Origin: Phocoena phocoena
Lineage: Eukaryota; Chordata; Mammalia; Artiodactyla; Phocoenidae
DNA length: 64,000 bases
Reading direction: 5' to 3'
Assembly: GCF_963924675.1 (NCBI RefSeq)
Contig: NW_027077451.1
Span: 868,001-932,000 of the forward strand
This document shows positions 12,435 to 24,662 of this stretch, one piece after another. How positions within the stretch are numbered: the first letter of the stretch is position 1; each line of letters begins with the position of its first letter. The position numbers and the translations under genes were made by a program. Below the pieces are notes generated by a model. The model was not told the origin of the DNA. It saw only the letters and a program-made list of their open reading frames with translations, and ran no database searches.

Positions 12435-14179
12435 TTATAAATGACAGCTATCCTCCAAAAATATATTGAAGTAAGCCTGCGAAGGGGACTTGAAAGCGGG
12501 GCAGAATTTCAGGAAAACGATTGCAGGGGGTAGACTGGAATTGCCCTGAAAGCATCGGAAAAGAGGCAGAACATCGACAATGAGGCACTTGGCCAAAAAG
12601 GGCGTATGCGTTTTTTCCTGAATATATTCAGGAAAAAACGCATACGCCCTTTTTGGCCAACCAAGCAAGCCTGTAAAGGAAATCTGCACTACAATGAAGT
12701 CTGCCCCCTGGGCAAAAGGGCCATCTGAAAAAAGTGTAAAATCCAGAAAGGTAGGACAGGATATGGAGAACAGGGAGCCTTGTTATGCTGATTGGCAGGA
12801 TGTAAATTCCCAGCAGCCACCCTGGAGAAGTGTATGGTGTTTCCTGAAACACGTAAGAAACAAAGCAACACAGCCTATGGCACTTCCACTTATGGTCCTA
12901 TAGCTTATGGAAATTAAAATCAAATACAGACAGCCGCCCCAATATTTGGGACGGCTGTGTTCACAAGAAGCTCGTCTACAGTATCAGGTAAATATCCCAG
13001 AAAGCAAACAATGGATAAAGAAGTTGTGGCACGTACGTACAATGCAATATCACTCAGCAATGAAATCTGTGTCATCAGGCCCGTAGCGGCATAGTGAGTG
13101 GATGCAGGTACGGTGATTCTACGTGAACTACGTCACACAGAAAAAGAAACATCATAAGATATCACTAATACACGGAATGTAAACTTGACTACACATGAAC
13201 TGAATTACAAAACAGAACAGGGTCTCAAATTTAGAAAACCAACTAGTGCTTGCTTATGGGGAAAGGTGCCTTGGGGTGCTGCATAAAACCAGAGACTGAA
13301 ATTAGCACAGATAACATTCCATAAGCCAAATATGGAATAGACAAGACCTACTCCTTGCTCAACGAAATGGACTCAACACCACATATTCAACGCCTAGGAA
13401 TATACCTGACTAGGAAGAATCTTAAAACCCATGGATATATATATGTCTCCGTAAGAGAATCAAGCGTGTGTACAGCGGCCGAAATGCAGCAGTGAAAATC
13501 CGATAAATCCCATTATCAAAATAAATTTCGAAAACAAAACACAAAGACAGTGAAATAGAGAGCAATTCTTAAATAATTCACTCAGGGCATGTGATGCAAC
13601 CGGGATTTACCACATCTACACCCAGAGCTGGTTGAGACATAAGGCTGGACACTTCAGGCTGATAGCATTGGTGAGTTTCGGTGAGCAAATGCAGACCCTT
13701 TGAAGTCATACTGCATGGTACCCATTCCATGGGTCCCAACTCTCCAGGTTCAAGGCATTCTTCCTCCAGCTAAAACATGCATGGGAAACCCAGAGTATCG
13801 TCCACCGTGTGATTGGGAAACGATTTAAAATGCATCTCAGTTTTCGTATCCTGGTCCTCAGGTTCACCATTCCAAATGCTTTACAAACACTCTCCCCGCT
13901 TGGAGAGTCAGTGCCTTTAACCTCCTGTTTGGCACAGCTTGCAATTTCTGTGCAAGATGAACAGGAATAGGGAGAAGCAATGAGAGACTAGCTGTAGGTG
14001 TCTGCACGGGCAAATGTAACGCTCATTGCCGACCAGGAAGAGGAATTAAACAAAGGCTCAGTGTGCCCTGCTGGAAACAGATTAGGGCCTGAAGCATTCC
14101 TGCGGTTTAGTGCCCAGCTCACAAGAAAGCGAGTTGAAGAAAGGAGCTCAGGGGCACTGTAATTCACAAACCTGCAGAG
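12435..14179 (+). repeat. Satellite unit 8 (1745 bp, type B)
   Basis: Type B block. TGAAGTCTGCCCC near 12694 lacks the usual TCAC after GAAGTC. From about 12805 it is a near-copy of unit 10 at a shift of 3496 bp (shared AAATTCCCAGC and the extra TA in GGATATATATATGTC). Palindrome 12589-12660 perfect. Confidence 0.85.
12589..12660. mobile_element. 72-bp perfect palindrome, unit 8
   Basis: 36 of 36 pairs complementary, G13/C60 form. Confidence 0.8.
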
Positions 14180-15926
14180 TTATAAATGACAGCTATCTTC
14201 CAAAAATATATTGAAGTAAGCCTGCGAAGGGGACTTGAAAGCGGGGCAGAATTTCAGGAAAACGACTGCATGGGGTAGACTGGAATTGCCCTGAAAGCAT
14301 AGGAAAAGAGGCAGAACGTCGACAATGATGCACTTGGCCAAAAAGAGCGTATGCGTTTTTTCCTGAATATATTCAGGAAAAAACGCATACGCCCTTTTTT
14401 GCCAACCAAGCAAGCCTGTAAAGGAAATCTGCACTACAATGAAGTCTCACTGCCCCCCGGGCAAAAGGGCCATCTGAAAAAAGTGTAAAATCCAGAAAGT
14501 TACGACAGGATATGGAGAACAGGGAGCCTTGTTATGCTGATTGGCAGGATGTAAATTGCCAGCAGCCACCCTGGAGAAGTGTATGGTGTTTCCTGAAACA
14601 CGTAAGAAACAAAGCAACACAGCTTATGGCACTTCCACTTATGGTCCTATAGCTTACGGAAATTAAAATCAAAAACAGACAGCCACCCCAATATTTGGGA
14701 TGGCTGTGTTCACAAGAAGCTCGTCTACAGTATCAGGTAAATATCCCAGAAAGCAAAAAATGGATAAAGAAATTGTGGCACGTATGTACAATGCAATATC
14801 ATTCAGCAATGAAATCTGTGTCATCAGGCCCGTAGAGGCATAGTGAGTGGATGCAGGTACGGTGATTGTACGTGAACTACGTCACACAGAAAAAGAAACA
14901 TCATAAGATATCACTAATATACGGAATGTAAACTTGACTACACATGAACTGAATTACAAAACAGAACAGGGTCTCAAATTTAGGAAACCAACTAGTGCTT
15001 GCTTATGGGGAAAGGTGCCTTGGGGTGCTGCATAAAACCAGAGACTGAAATTAGCACAGATAACTTTCCATAAGCCAAATATGTAATAGACAAGACCTAC
15101 TCCTTGTTCAACAAAATGGACCCAACACCACATATTCAACGCCTAGGAATATAGCTGACTAGGAAGAATCTTAAAACCCGTGGATATATATGTCTCCGTA
15201 AGAGAATCAAGCGTGTGTACAGCAGCATAAACGCAGCAGTGAAATTCCGATAAATCCCACTATCAAAATAAATTTCAAAAACAAAACACAAAGACAGTGA
15301 AATAGAGAGCAATTCTTAAATAATTCACTCAGGGCATGTGATGCAACCGGGATTTAACACATCTACACCCAGAGCTGGTTGAGACATAAGGCTGGACACT
15401 TCAGGCTGATAGCATTGGTGAGTTTCGGTGAGCAAATGCAGACCCTTTGAAGTCATACTGCATGGTACCCATTCCATGGGTCCCAACTCTCCAGGTTCAA
15501 GGGATTCTTCTTCCAGCTAAAACATGCATGGGAAACCCAGAGTATCGTCCACCGTGTGATTGGGAAACGATTTAAAATGCATCTCAGTTTTCGTATCCTG
15601 GTCCTCGGGTTCACCATTCCAGATGCTTTACTAACACTCTCCCCGCTTGTAGAGTCAGTGCCTTTAACCTCCTCTTTGGCACAGCTTGCAATTTCTGTGC
15701 AAGATGAACAGGAATAGGGAGAACCAATGAGAGACTAGCTGTAGGTGTCTGCACGGGCAAATGTAACGCTCATTGCCCACCAGGAAGAGGAATTAAACAA
15801 AGGCTCAGTGTGCCCTGCTGGAAACAGATTAGGGCCTGAAGCAATCCTGCGGTTTTGTGCCGAGCTCAAAAGAAAGCGAGTTGAAGAAAGGAGCTCAGGG
15901 GCACTCTAATTCACAAACCTGCAGAG
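14180..15926 (+). repeat. Satellite unit 9 (1747 bp, type B)
   Basis: Near-identical to unit 11 at a shift of 3496 bp, including shared rare changes (GACTGCATGGGG, AAAGAGCGTATG, CAGCAGCATAAACG, GCTTGTAGAGTC). Differences noticed: GAAGCATTCC versus GAAGCAATCC, just before the landmark, and GTATGTACA versus GTACGTACA. Confidence 0.85.
14334..14405. mobile_element. 72-bp palindrome, unit 9
   Basis: A13 with C60, and T at 67 (CCCTTTTTTGCC). Confidence 0.75.
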
Positions 15927-17675
15927 TTATAAATGACAGCTATCCTCCAAAAATATATTGAAGTAAGCCTGCGAAGGGGACTTGAAAGCGGGGCAGAATT
16001 TCAGGAAAACGATTGCAGGGGGTAGACTGGAATTGCCCTGAAAGCATAGGAAAAGAGGCAGAACGTCGACAATGATGCACTTGGCCAAAAAGTGCGTATG
16101 CGTTTTTTCCTGAATATATTCAGGAAAAAACGCATACGCACTTTTTGGCCAACCAAGCAAGCCTGTAAAGGAAATCTGCACTACAATGAAGTCTCACTGC
16201 CCCCCGGGCAAGAGGGCCATCTGAAAAATGTGTAAAATCCAGAAAGGTAGGACAGGATATGGAGAACAGGGAGCCTTGTTATGCTGATTGGCAGGATGTA
16301 AATTCCCAGCAGCCACCCTGGAGAAGTGTATGGTGTTTCCTGAAACACGTAAGAAACAAAGCAACACAGCCTATGGCACTTCCACTTATGGTCCTATAGC
16401 TTATGGAAATTAAAATCAAATACAGACAGCCGCCCCAATATTTGGGACGGCTGTGTTCACAAGAAGCTCGTCTACAGTATCAGGTAAATATCCCAGAAAG
16501 CAAACAATGGATAAAGAAGTTGTGGCACGTACGTACAATGCAATATCACTCAGCAATGAAATCTGTGTCATCAGGCCCGTAGCGGCATAGTGAGTGGATG
16601 CAGGTACGGTGATTCTACGTGAACTACGTCACACAGAAAAAGAAACATCATAAGATATCACTAATACACGGAATGTAAACTTGACTACACATGAACTGAA
16701 TTACAAAACAGAACAGGGTCTCAAATTTAGAAAACCAACTAGTGCTTGCTTATGGGGAAAGGTGCCTTGGGGTGCTGCATAAAACCAGAGACTGAAATTA
16801 GCACAGATAACATTCCATAAGCCAAATATGGAATAGACAAGACCTACTCCTTGCTCAACGAAATGGACTCAACACCACATATTCAACGCCTAGGAATATA
16901 CCTGACTAGGAAGAATCTTAAAACCCATGGATATATATATGTCTCCGTAAGAGAATCAAGCGTGTGTACAGCGGCCGAAATGCAGCAGTGAAAATCCGAT
17001 AAATCCCATTATCAAAATAAATTTCGAAAACAAAACACAAAGACAGTGAAATAGAGAGCAATTCTTAAATAATTCACTCAGGGCATGTGATGCAACCGGG
17101 ATTTACCACATCTACACCCAGAGCTGGTTGAGACATAAGGCTGGACACTTCAGGCTGATAGCATTGGTGAGTTTCGGTGAGCAAATGCAGACCCTTTGAA
17201 GTCATACTGCATGGTACCCATTCCATGGGTCCCAACTCTCCAGGTTCAAGGCATTCTTCCTCCAGCTAAAACATGCATGGGAAACCCAGAGTATCGTCCA
17301 CCGTGTGATTGGGAAACGATTTAAAATGCATCTCAGTTTTCGTATCCTGGTCCTCAGGTTCACCATTCCAAATGCTTTACAAACACTCTCCCCGCTTGGA
17401 GAGTCAGTGCCTTTAACCTCCTGTTTGGCACAGCTTGCAATTTCTGTGCAAGATGAACAGGAATAGGGAGAAGCAATGAGAGACTAGCTGTAGGTGTCTG
17501 CACGGGCAAATGTAACGCTCATTGCCGACCAGGAAGAGGAATTAAACAAAGGCTCAGTGTGCCCTGCTGGAAACAGATTAGGGCCTGAAGCAATCCTGCG
17601 GTTTAGTGCCCAGCTCACAAGAAAGCGAGTTGAAGAAAGGAGCTCAGGGGCACTGTAATTCACAAACCTGCAGAG
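15927..17675 (+). repeat. Satellite unit 10 (1749 bp, type B)
   Basis: Composite: its first ~260 bp match units 12 and 14 (T13/A60 palindrome), the GAGGGCCATCTGAAAAATG stretch matches units 13 and 15, and from about 16301 it matches unit 8. The changes cluster around the palindrome. Confidence 0.85.
16081..16152. mobile_element. 72-bp perfect palindrome, unit 10 (T/A form)
   Basis: 36 of 36 pairs complementary with T13 and A60 both changed relative to the G13/C60 form. Confidence 0.8.
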
Positions 17676-19422
17676 TTATAAATGACAGCTATCTTCCAAA
17701 AATATATTGAAGTAAGCCTGCGAAGGGGACTTGAAAGCGGGGCAGAATTTCAGGAAAACGACTGCATGGGGTAGACTGGAATTGCCCTGAAAGCATAGGA
17801 AAAGAGGCAGAACGTCGACAATGATGCACTTGGCCAAAAAGAGCGTATGCGTTTTTTCCTGAATATATTCAGGAAAAAACGCATACGCCCTTTTTTGCCA
17901 ACCAAGCAAGCCTGTAAAGGAAATCTGCACTACAATGAAGTCTCACTGCCCCCCGGGCAAAAGGGCCATCTGAAAAAAGTGTAAAATCCAGAAAGTTACG
18001 ACAGGATATGGAGAACAGGGAGCCTTGTTATGCTGATTGGCAGGATGTAAATTGCCAGCAGCCACCCTGGAGAAGTGTATGGTGTTTCCTGAAACACGTA
18101 AGAAACAAAGCAACACAGCTTATGGCACTTCCACTTATGGTCCTATAGCTTACGGAAATTAAAATCAAAAACAGACAGCCACCCCAATATTTGGGATGGC
18201 TGTGTTCACAAGAAGCTCGTCTACAGTATCAGGTAAATATCCCAGAAAGCAAAAAATGGATAAAGAAATTGTGGCACGTACGTACAATGCAATATCATTC
18301 AGCAATGAAATCTGTGTCATCAGGCCCGTAGAGGCATAGTGAGTGGATGCAGGTACGGTGATTGTACGTGAACTACGTCACACAGAAAAAGAAACATCAT
18401 AAGATATCACTAATATACGGAATGTAAACTTGACTACACATGAACTGAATTACAAAACAGAACAGGGTCTCAAATTTAGGAAACCAACTAGTGCTTGCTT
18501 ATGGGGAAAGGTGCCTTGGGGTGCTGCATAAAACCAGAGACTGAAATTAGCACAGATAACTTTCCATAAGCCAAATATGTAATAGACAAGACCTACTCCT
18601 TGTTCAACAAAATGGACCCAACACCACATATTCAACGCCTAGGAATATAGCTGACTAGGAAGAATCTTAAAACCCGTGGATATATATGTCTCCGTAAGAG
18701 AATCAAGCGTGTGTACAGCAGCATAAACGCAGCAGTGAAATTCCGATAAATCCCACTATCAAAATAAATTTCAAAAACAAAACACAAAGACAGTGAAATA
18801 GAGAGCAATTCTTAAATAATTCACTCAGGGCATGTGATGCAACCGGGATTTAACACATCTACACCCAGAGCTGGTTGAGACATAAGGCTGGACACTTCAG
18901 GCTGATAGCATTGGTGAGTTTCGGTGAGCAAATGCAGACCCTTTGAAGTCATACTGCATGGTACCCATTCCATGGGTCCCAACTCTCCAGGTTCAAGGGA
19001 TTCTTCTTCCAGCTAAAACATGCATGGGAAACCCAGAGTATCGTCCACCGTGTGATTGGGAAACGATTTAAAATGCATCTCAGTTTTCGTATCCTGGTCC
19101 TCGGGTTCACCATTCCAGATGCTTTACTAACACTCTCCCCGCTTGTAGAGTCAGTGCCTTTAACCTCCTCTTTGGCACAGCTTGCAATTTCTGTGCAAGA
19201 TGAACAGGAATAGGGAGAACCAATGAGAGACTAGCTGTAGGTGTCTGCACGGGCAAATGTAACGCTCATTGCCCACCAGGAAGAGGAATTAAACAAAGGC
19301 TCAGTGTGCCCTGCTGGAAACAGATTAGGGCCTGAAGCAATCCTGCGGTTTTGTGCCGAGCTCAAAAGAAAGCGAGTTGAAGAAAGGAGCTCAGGGGCAC
19401 TCTAATTCACAAACCTGCAGAG
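17676..19422 (+). repeat. Satellite unit 11 (1747 bp, type B)
   Basis: Copy of unit 9 from the first two-unit duplication. From about 18846 onward it also matches unit 13 at a shift of 3493 bp, so this unit is where two successive duplications meet. Confidence 0.85.
17830..17901. mobile_element. 72-bp palindrome, unit 11
   Basis: Same two changes as unit 9 (A13; T67), as expected for its duplicate. Confidence 0.75.
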
Positions 19423-19576
19423 TTATAAATGACAGCTATCCTCCAAAAATATATTGAAGTAAGCCTGCGAAGGGGACTTGAAAGCGGGGCAGAATTTCAG
19501 GAAAACGATTGCAGGGGGTAGACTGGAATTGCCCTGAAAGCATAGGAAAAGAGGCAGAACGTCGACAATGATGCAC

Positions 19577-19648
19577 TTGGCCAAAAAGTGCGTATGCGTT
19601 TTTTCCTGAATATATTCAGGAAAAAACGCATACGCACTTTTTGGCCAA
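19577..19648. mobile_element. 72-bp perfect palindrome, unit 12 (T/A form)
   Basis: 36 of 36 pairs complementary, T13/A60. Confidence 0.8.
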
Positions 19649-20079
19649 CCAAGCAAGCCTGTAAAGGAAATCTGCACTACAATGAAATCTCACTGCCCCC
19701 CCGGGCAAAAGGGCCATCTGAAAAAAGTGTAAAATCCAGAAAGGTAGGACAGGATATGGAGAACAGGGAGCCTTGTTATGCTGATTGGCAGGATGTAAAT
19801 TGCCAACAGCCACCCTGGAGAAGTGTATGGTGTTTCCTGAAACACGTAAGAAATAAAGCAACACAGCCTATGGCAATTGCAAATATGGTCCTATTGCTTA
19901 GGGAAATTAAAATCAAAAACGGAGAGCCACCCCAAAGTTTGGGACGGCTGTGTTCCCAAGAAGCTCGTCTACAGTACCAGGTAAATATCCCAGAAAGCAA
20001 AAAATGGATAAAGAAGTTGTGGCACGTACGTGCAATGCAATATCACTCAGCAATGAAATCTGTGTCATCAGGCCCGTAG
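19588..20079 (+). pseudogene. Longest L1 ORF2 remnant frame, unit 12 (163 codons)
   Basis: The frame opens inside the palindrome and continues in the ORF2 frame to the usual stop after SSGP. Residues 1 to about 20 are encoded by the palindrome and are not L1; the following stretch (GNLHYNEISLPPRAKG) resembles ORF2 just before the Trp-rich block. The start Met at 19588 lies in the palindrome left arm. Duplicated exactly in unit 14. No evidence of expression. Confidence 0.55.
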
Positions 20080-21169
20080 CGGCATAGTGAGTGGATGCAG
20101 GTACGGTGATTCTACGTGAACTACATCACACAGAAAAAGAAACATCATAAGATATCACTAATACACGGAATGTAAACTTGACTACACATGAACTGAATTA
20201 CAAAACAGAACAGGGTCACAAATTTAGAAAACCAACTAGTGCTTGCTTATGGGGAAAGGTGCCTTGGGTTGCTGCATAAAAGCAGAGACTGAAATTAGCA
20301 CAGATTACATTCCATAAGCCAAATATGTAATAGACAAGACCTACTCCTTGCTCAACGAAATGGACCCAACACCACATATTCAACGCCTAGGAATATACCT
20401 GACTAGGAAGAATCTTAAAACCCATGGATATATATGTCTCCGTAAGAGAATCAAGCGTGTGTACAGCGGCCGAATCGCAGCAGTGAAAATCCGATAAATC
20501 CCATTATCAAAATAAATTTCGAAAACAAAACACAAAGACAGTGAAATAGAAAGCAATTCTTAAATAATTCACTCAGGGCATGTGATGCAACCGGGATTGA
20601 CCACATCTACACCCAGAGCTGGTTGAGACATAAGGCTGGACACTTCAGGCTGATAGCATTGGTGAGTTTTGGTGAGCGAATGCAGACCCTTTGAAGTCAT
20701 ACTTCATGGTACCCATTCCATGGGTCCCAACTCTCCAGGTTCAAGGCATTCTTCCTCCAGCTAAAACATGCATGGGAAACCCAGAGTATCGTCCACCGTG
20801 TGATTGGGAAACCATTTAAATGCATCTCAGTTTTCGTATCCTGGTCCTCGGGTTCACCATTCCAAATGCTTTACTAACACTCTCCCCGCTTGAAGAGTCA
20901 GTGCCTTTAACCTCCTCTTTGGCACAGCTTGCCATTTCTGTGCAAGATGAACAGGAATAGGGAGAACCAATGAGAGACTAGCTGTAGGTGTCTGCACGGG
21001 CAAATGTAACGCTCATTGCCCACCAGGAAGAGGAATTAAACAAAGGCTCAGTGTGCCCTGCTGGAAACAGATTAGGGCCTAAAGCAATCCTGCGGTTTTG
21101 TGCCCAGCTCACAAGAAAGCGAGGTGAAGAAAGGAGCTCAGGGGCACTGTAATTCACAAACCTACAGAG

Positions 21170-22915
21170 TTATAAATGACAGCTATCTTCCAAAAGTATA
21201 TTGAAATAAGCCTGCGAAGGGGAATTGAAAGCGGGCAGAATTTCAGGAAAACGATTGCAGGGGGTAGACTGGAATTGCCCTGAAAGCATAGGAAAAGAGG
21301 CACAACGTCGACAATGATGCACTTGGCCAAAAAGGGCGTATGCGTTTTTTCCTGAATATATTCAGGAAAAAACGCATACGCACTTTTTGGCCAACCAAGC
21401 AAGCCTGTAAAGGAAATCTGCACTACAATGAAGTCTCACTGCCCCCCGGGCAAGAGGGCCATCTGAAAAATGTGTAAAATCCAGAAAGGTAGGACAGGAT
21501 ATGGAGAACAGGGAGCCTTGTTTTGCTGATTGGCAGGATGTAAATTGCCAGCAGCCACCCTGGAGAAGTGTATGGTGTTTCCTGAAACACGTAAGAAACA
21601 AAGCAACACAGCCTATGGCACTTCCACTTATGGTCCTATAGCTTACGGAAATTAAAATCAAAAACAGACAGCCACCCCAATATTTGGGACGGCTGTGTTC
21701 ACAAGAAGCTCGTCTACAGTATCAGGTAAATATCCCAGAAAGCAAAAAATGGATAAAGAAGTTGTGGCACGTACGTACAATGCAATATCACTCAGCAATG
21801 AAATCTGTGTCATCAGGCCCGTAGCGGCATAGTGAGTGGATGCAGGTACGGTGATTCTACGTGAACTACGTCACACAGAAAAAGAAACATCATAAGATAT
21901 CACTAATACACGGAATGTAAACTTGACTACACATGAACTGAATTACAAAACAGAACAGGGTCTCAAATTTAGAAAACCAACTAGTGCTTGCTTATGGGGA
22001 AAGGTGCCTTGGGGTGCTGCATAAAACCAGAGACTGAAATTAGCACAGATAACTTTCCATAAGCCAAATATGTAATAGACAAGACCTACTCCTTGCTCAA
22101 CGAAATGGACCCAACACCACATATTCAACGCCTAGGAATATACCTGACTAGGAAGAATCTTAAAACCCATGGATATATATGTCTCCGTAAGAGAATCAAG
22201 CGTGTGTACAGCGGCCGAAACGCAGTAGTGAAAATCCGATAAATCCCATTATCAAAATAAATTTCGAAAACAAAACACAAAGACAGTGAAATAGAGAGCA
22301 ATTCTTAAATAATTCACTCAGGGCATGTGATGCAACCGGGATTTAACACATCTACACCCAGAGCTGGTTGAGACATAAGGCTGGACACTTCAGGCTGATA
22401 GCATTGGTGAGTTTCGGTGAGCAAATGCAGACCCTTTGAAGTCATACTGCATGGTACCCATTCCATGGGTCCCAACTCTCTAGGTTCAAGGGATTCTTCT
22501 TCCAGCTAAAACATGCATGGGAAACCCAGAGTATCGTCCACCGTGTGATTGGGAAACGATTTAAAATGCATCTCAGTTTTCGTATCCTGGTCCTCGGGTT
22601 CACCATTCCAGATGCTTTACTAACACTCTCCCCGCTTGTAGAGTCAGTGCCTTTAACCTCCTCTTTGGCACAGCTTGCAATTTCTGTGCAAGATGAACAG
22701 GAATAGGGAGAACCAATGAGAGACTAGCTGTAGGTGTCTGCACGGGCAAATGTAACGCTCATTGCCCACCAGGAAGAGGAATTAAACAAAGGCTCAGTGT
22801 GCCCTGCTGGAAACAGATTAGGGCCTGAAGCAATCCTGCGGTTTTGTGCCGAGCTCAAAAGAAAGCGAGTTGAAGAAAGGAGCTCAGGGGCACTCTAATT
22901 CACAAACCTGCAGAG
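21170..22915 (+). repeat. Satellite unit 13 (1746 bp, type B)
   Basis: Type B block with CTTGTTTTGCTG near 21516. Duplicated as unit 15 from its start to about 21866. Carries AAAGTATATTG and AAGCGGGCAG (one G lost). Palindrome 21323-21394 has G13/A60. Confidence 0.85.
21323..21394. mobile_element. 72-bp palindrome, unit 13
   Basis: Single mismatch G13 with A60. Confidence 0.75.
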
Positions 22916-23069
22916 TTATAAATGACAGCTATCCTCCAAAAATATATTGAAGTAAGCCTGCGAAGGGGACTTGAAAGCGGGGCAGAATTTCAGGAAAACG
23001 ATTGCAGGGGGTAGACTGGAATTGCCCTGAAAGCATAGGAAGAGAGGCAGAACGTCGACAATGATGCAC

Positions 23070-23141
23070 TTGGCCAAAAAGTGCGTATGCGTTTTTTCCT
23101 GAATATATTCAGGAAAAAACGCATACGCACTTTTTGGCCAA
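23070..23141. mobile_element. 72-bp perfect palindrome, unit 14 (T/A form)
   Basis: 36 of 36 pairs complementary, T13/A60. Confidence 0.8.
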
Positions 23142-23572
23142 CCAAGCAAGCCTGTAAAGGAAATCTGCACTACAATGAAATCTCACTGCCCCCCCGGGCA
23201 AAAGGGCCATCTGAAAAAAGTGTAAAATCCAGAAAGGTAGGACAGGATATGGAGAACAGGGAGCCTTGTTATGCTGATTGGCAGGATGTAAATTGCCAAC
23301 AGCCACCCTGGAGAAGTGTATGGTGTTTCCTGAAACACGTAAGAAATAAAGCAACACAGCCTATGGCAATTGCAAATATGGTCCTATTGCTTAGGGAAAT
23401 TAAAATCAAAAACGGAGAGCCACCCCAAAGTTTGGGACGGCTGTGTTCCCAAGAAGCTCGTCTACAGTACCAGGTAAATATCCCAGAAAGCAAAAAATGG
23501 ATAAAGAAGTTGTGGCACGTACGTGCAATGCAATATCACTCAGCAATGAAATCTGTGTCATCAGGCCCGTAG
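23081..23572 (+). pseudogene. L1 ORF2 remnant frame, unit 14 (163 codons)
   Basis: Translation identical to unit 12, which reflects the recent two-unit duplication rather than selection. Confidence 0.55.
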
Positions 23573-24662
23573 CGGCATAGTGAGTGGATGCAGGTACGGT
23601 GATTCTACGTGAACTACATCACACAGAAAAAGAAACATCATAAGATATCACTAATACACGGAATGTAAACTTGACTACACATGAACTGAATTACAAAACA
23701 GAACAGGGTCACAAATTTAGAAAACCAACTAGTGCTTGCTTATGGGGAAAGGTGCCTTGGGTTGCTGCATAAAAGCAGAGACTGAAATTAGCACAGATTA
23801 CATTCCATAAGCCAAATATGTAATAGACAAGACCTACTCCTTGCTCAACGAAATGGACCCAACACCACATATTCAACGCCTAGGAATATACCTGACTAGG
23901 AAGAATCTTAAAACCCATGGATATATATGTCTCCGTAAGAGAATCAAGCGTGTGTACAGCGGCCGAATCGCAGCAGTGAAAATCCGATAAATCCCATTAT
24001 CAAAATAAATTTCGAAAACAAAACACAAAGACAGTGAAATAGAAAGCAATTCTTAAATAATTCACTCAGGGCATGTGATGCAACCGGGATTGACCACATC
24101 TACACCCAGAGCTGGTTGAGACATAAGGCTGGACACTTCAGGCTGATAGCATTGGTGAGTTTTGGTGAGCGAATGCAGACCCTTTGAAGTCATACTTCAT
24201 GGTACCCATTCCATGGGTCCCAACTCTCCAGGTTCAAGGCATTCTTCCTCCAGCTAAAACATGCATGGGAAACCCAGAGTATCGTCCACCGTGTGATTGG
24301 GAAACCATTTAAATGCATCTCAGTTTTCGTATCCTGGTCCTCGGGTTCACCATTCCAAATGCTTTACTAACACTCTCCCCGCTTGAAGAGTCAGTGCCTT
24401 TAACCTCCTCTTTGGCACAGCTTGCCATTTCTGTGCAAGATGAACAGGAATAGGGAGAACCAATGAGAGACTAGCTGTAGGTGTCTGCACGGGCAAATGT
24501 AACGCTCATTGCCCACCAGGAAGAGGAATTAAACAAAGGCTCAGTGTGCCCTGCTGGAAACAGATTAGGGCCTAAAGCAATCCTGCGGTTTTGTGCCCAG
24601 CTCACAAGAAAGCGAGGTGAAGAAAGGAGCTCAGGGGCACTGTAATTCACAAACCTACAGAG

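Larger units (their letters stand above)
19423..21169 (+). repeat. Satellite unit 12 (1747 bp, type A)
   Basis: Type A sub-variant with GCAAATATGGTCC and AACGGAGAGCC. Duplicated as unit 14 at a shift of 3493 bp. Palindrome 19577-19648 perfect in the T13/A60 form; the ORF2 frame is open through the right arm of the palindrome. Confidence 0.85.
22916..24662 (+). repeat. Satellite unit 14 (1747 bp, type A)
   Basis: Copy of unit 12; I noticed only the change AGGAAGAGAGG (23038) versus AGGAAAAGAGG. Palindrome 23070-23141 perfect in the T13/A60 form. Confidence 0.85.
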
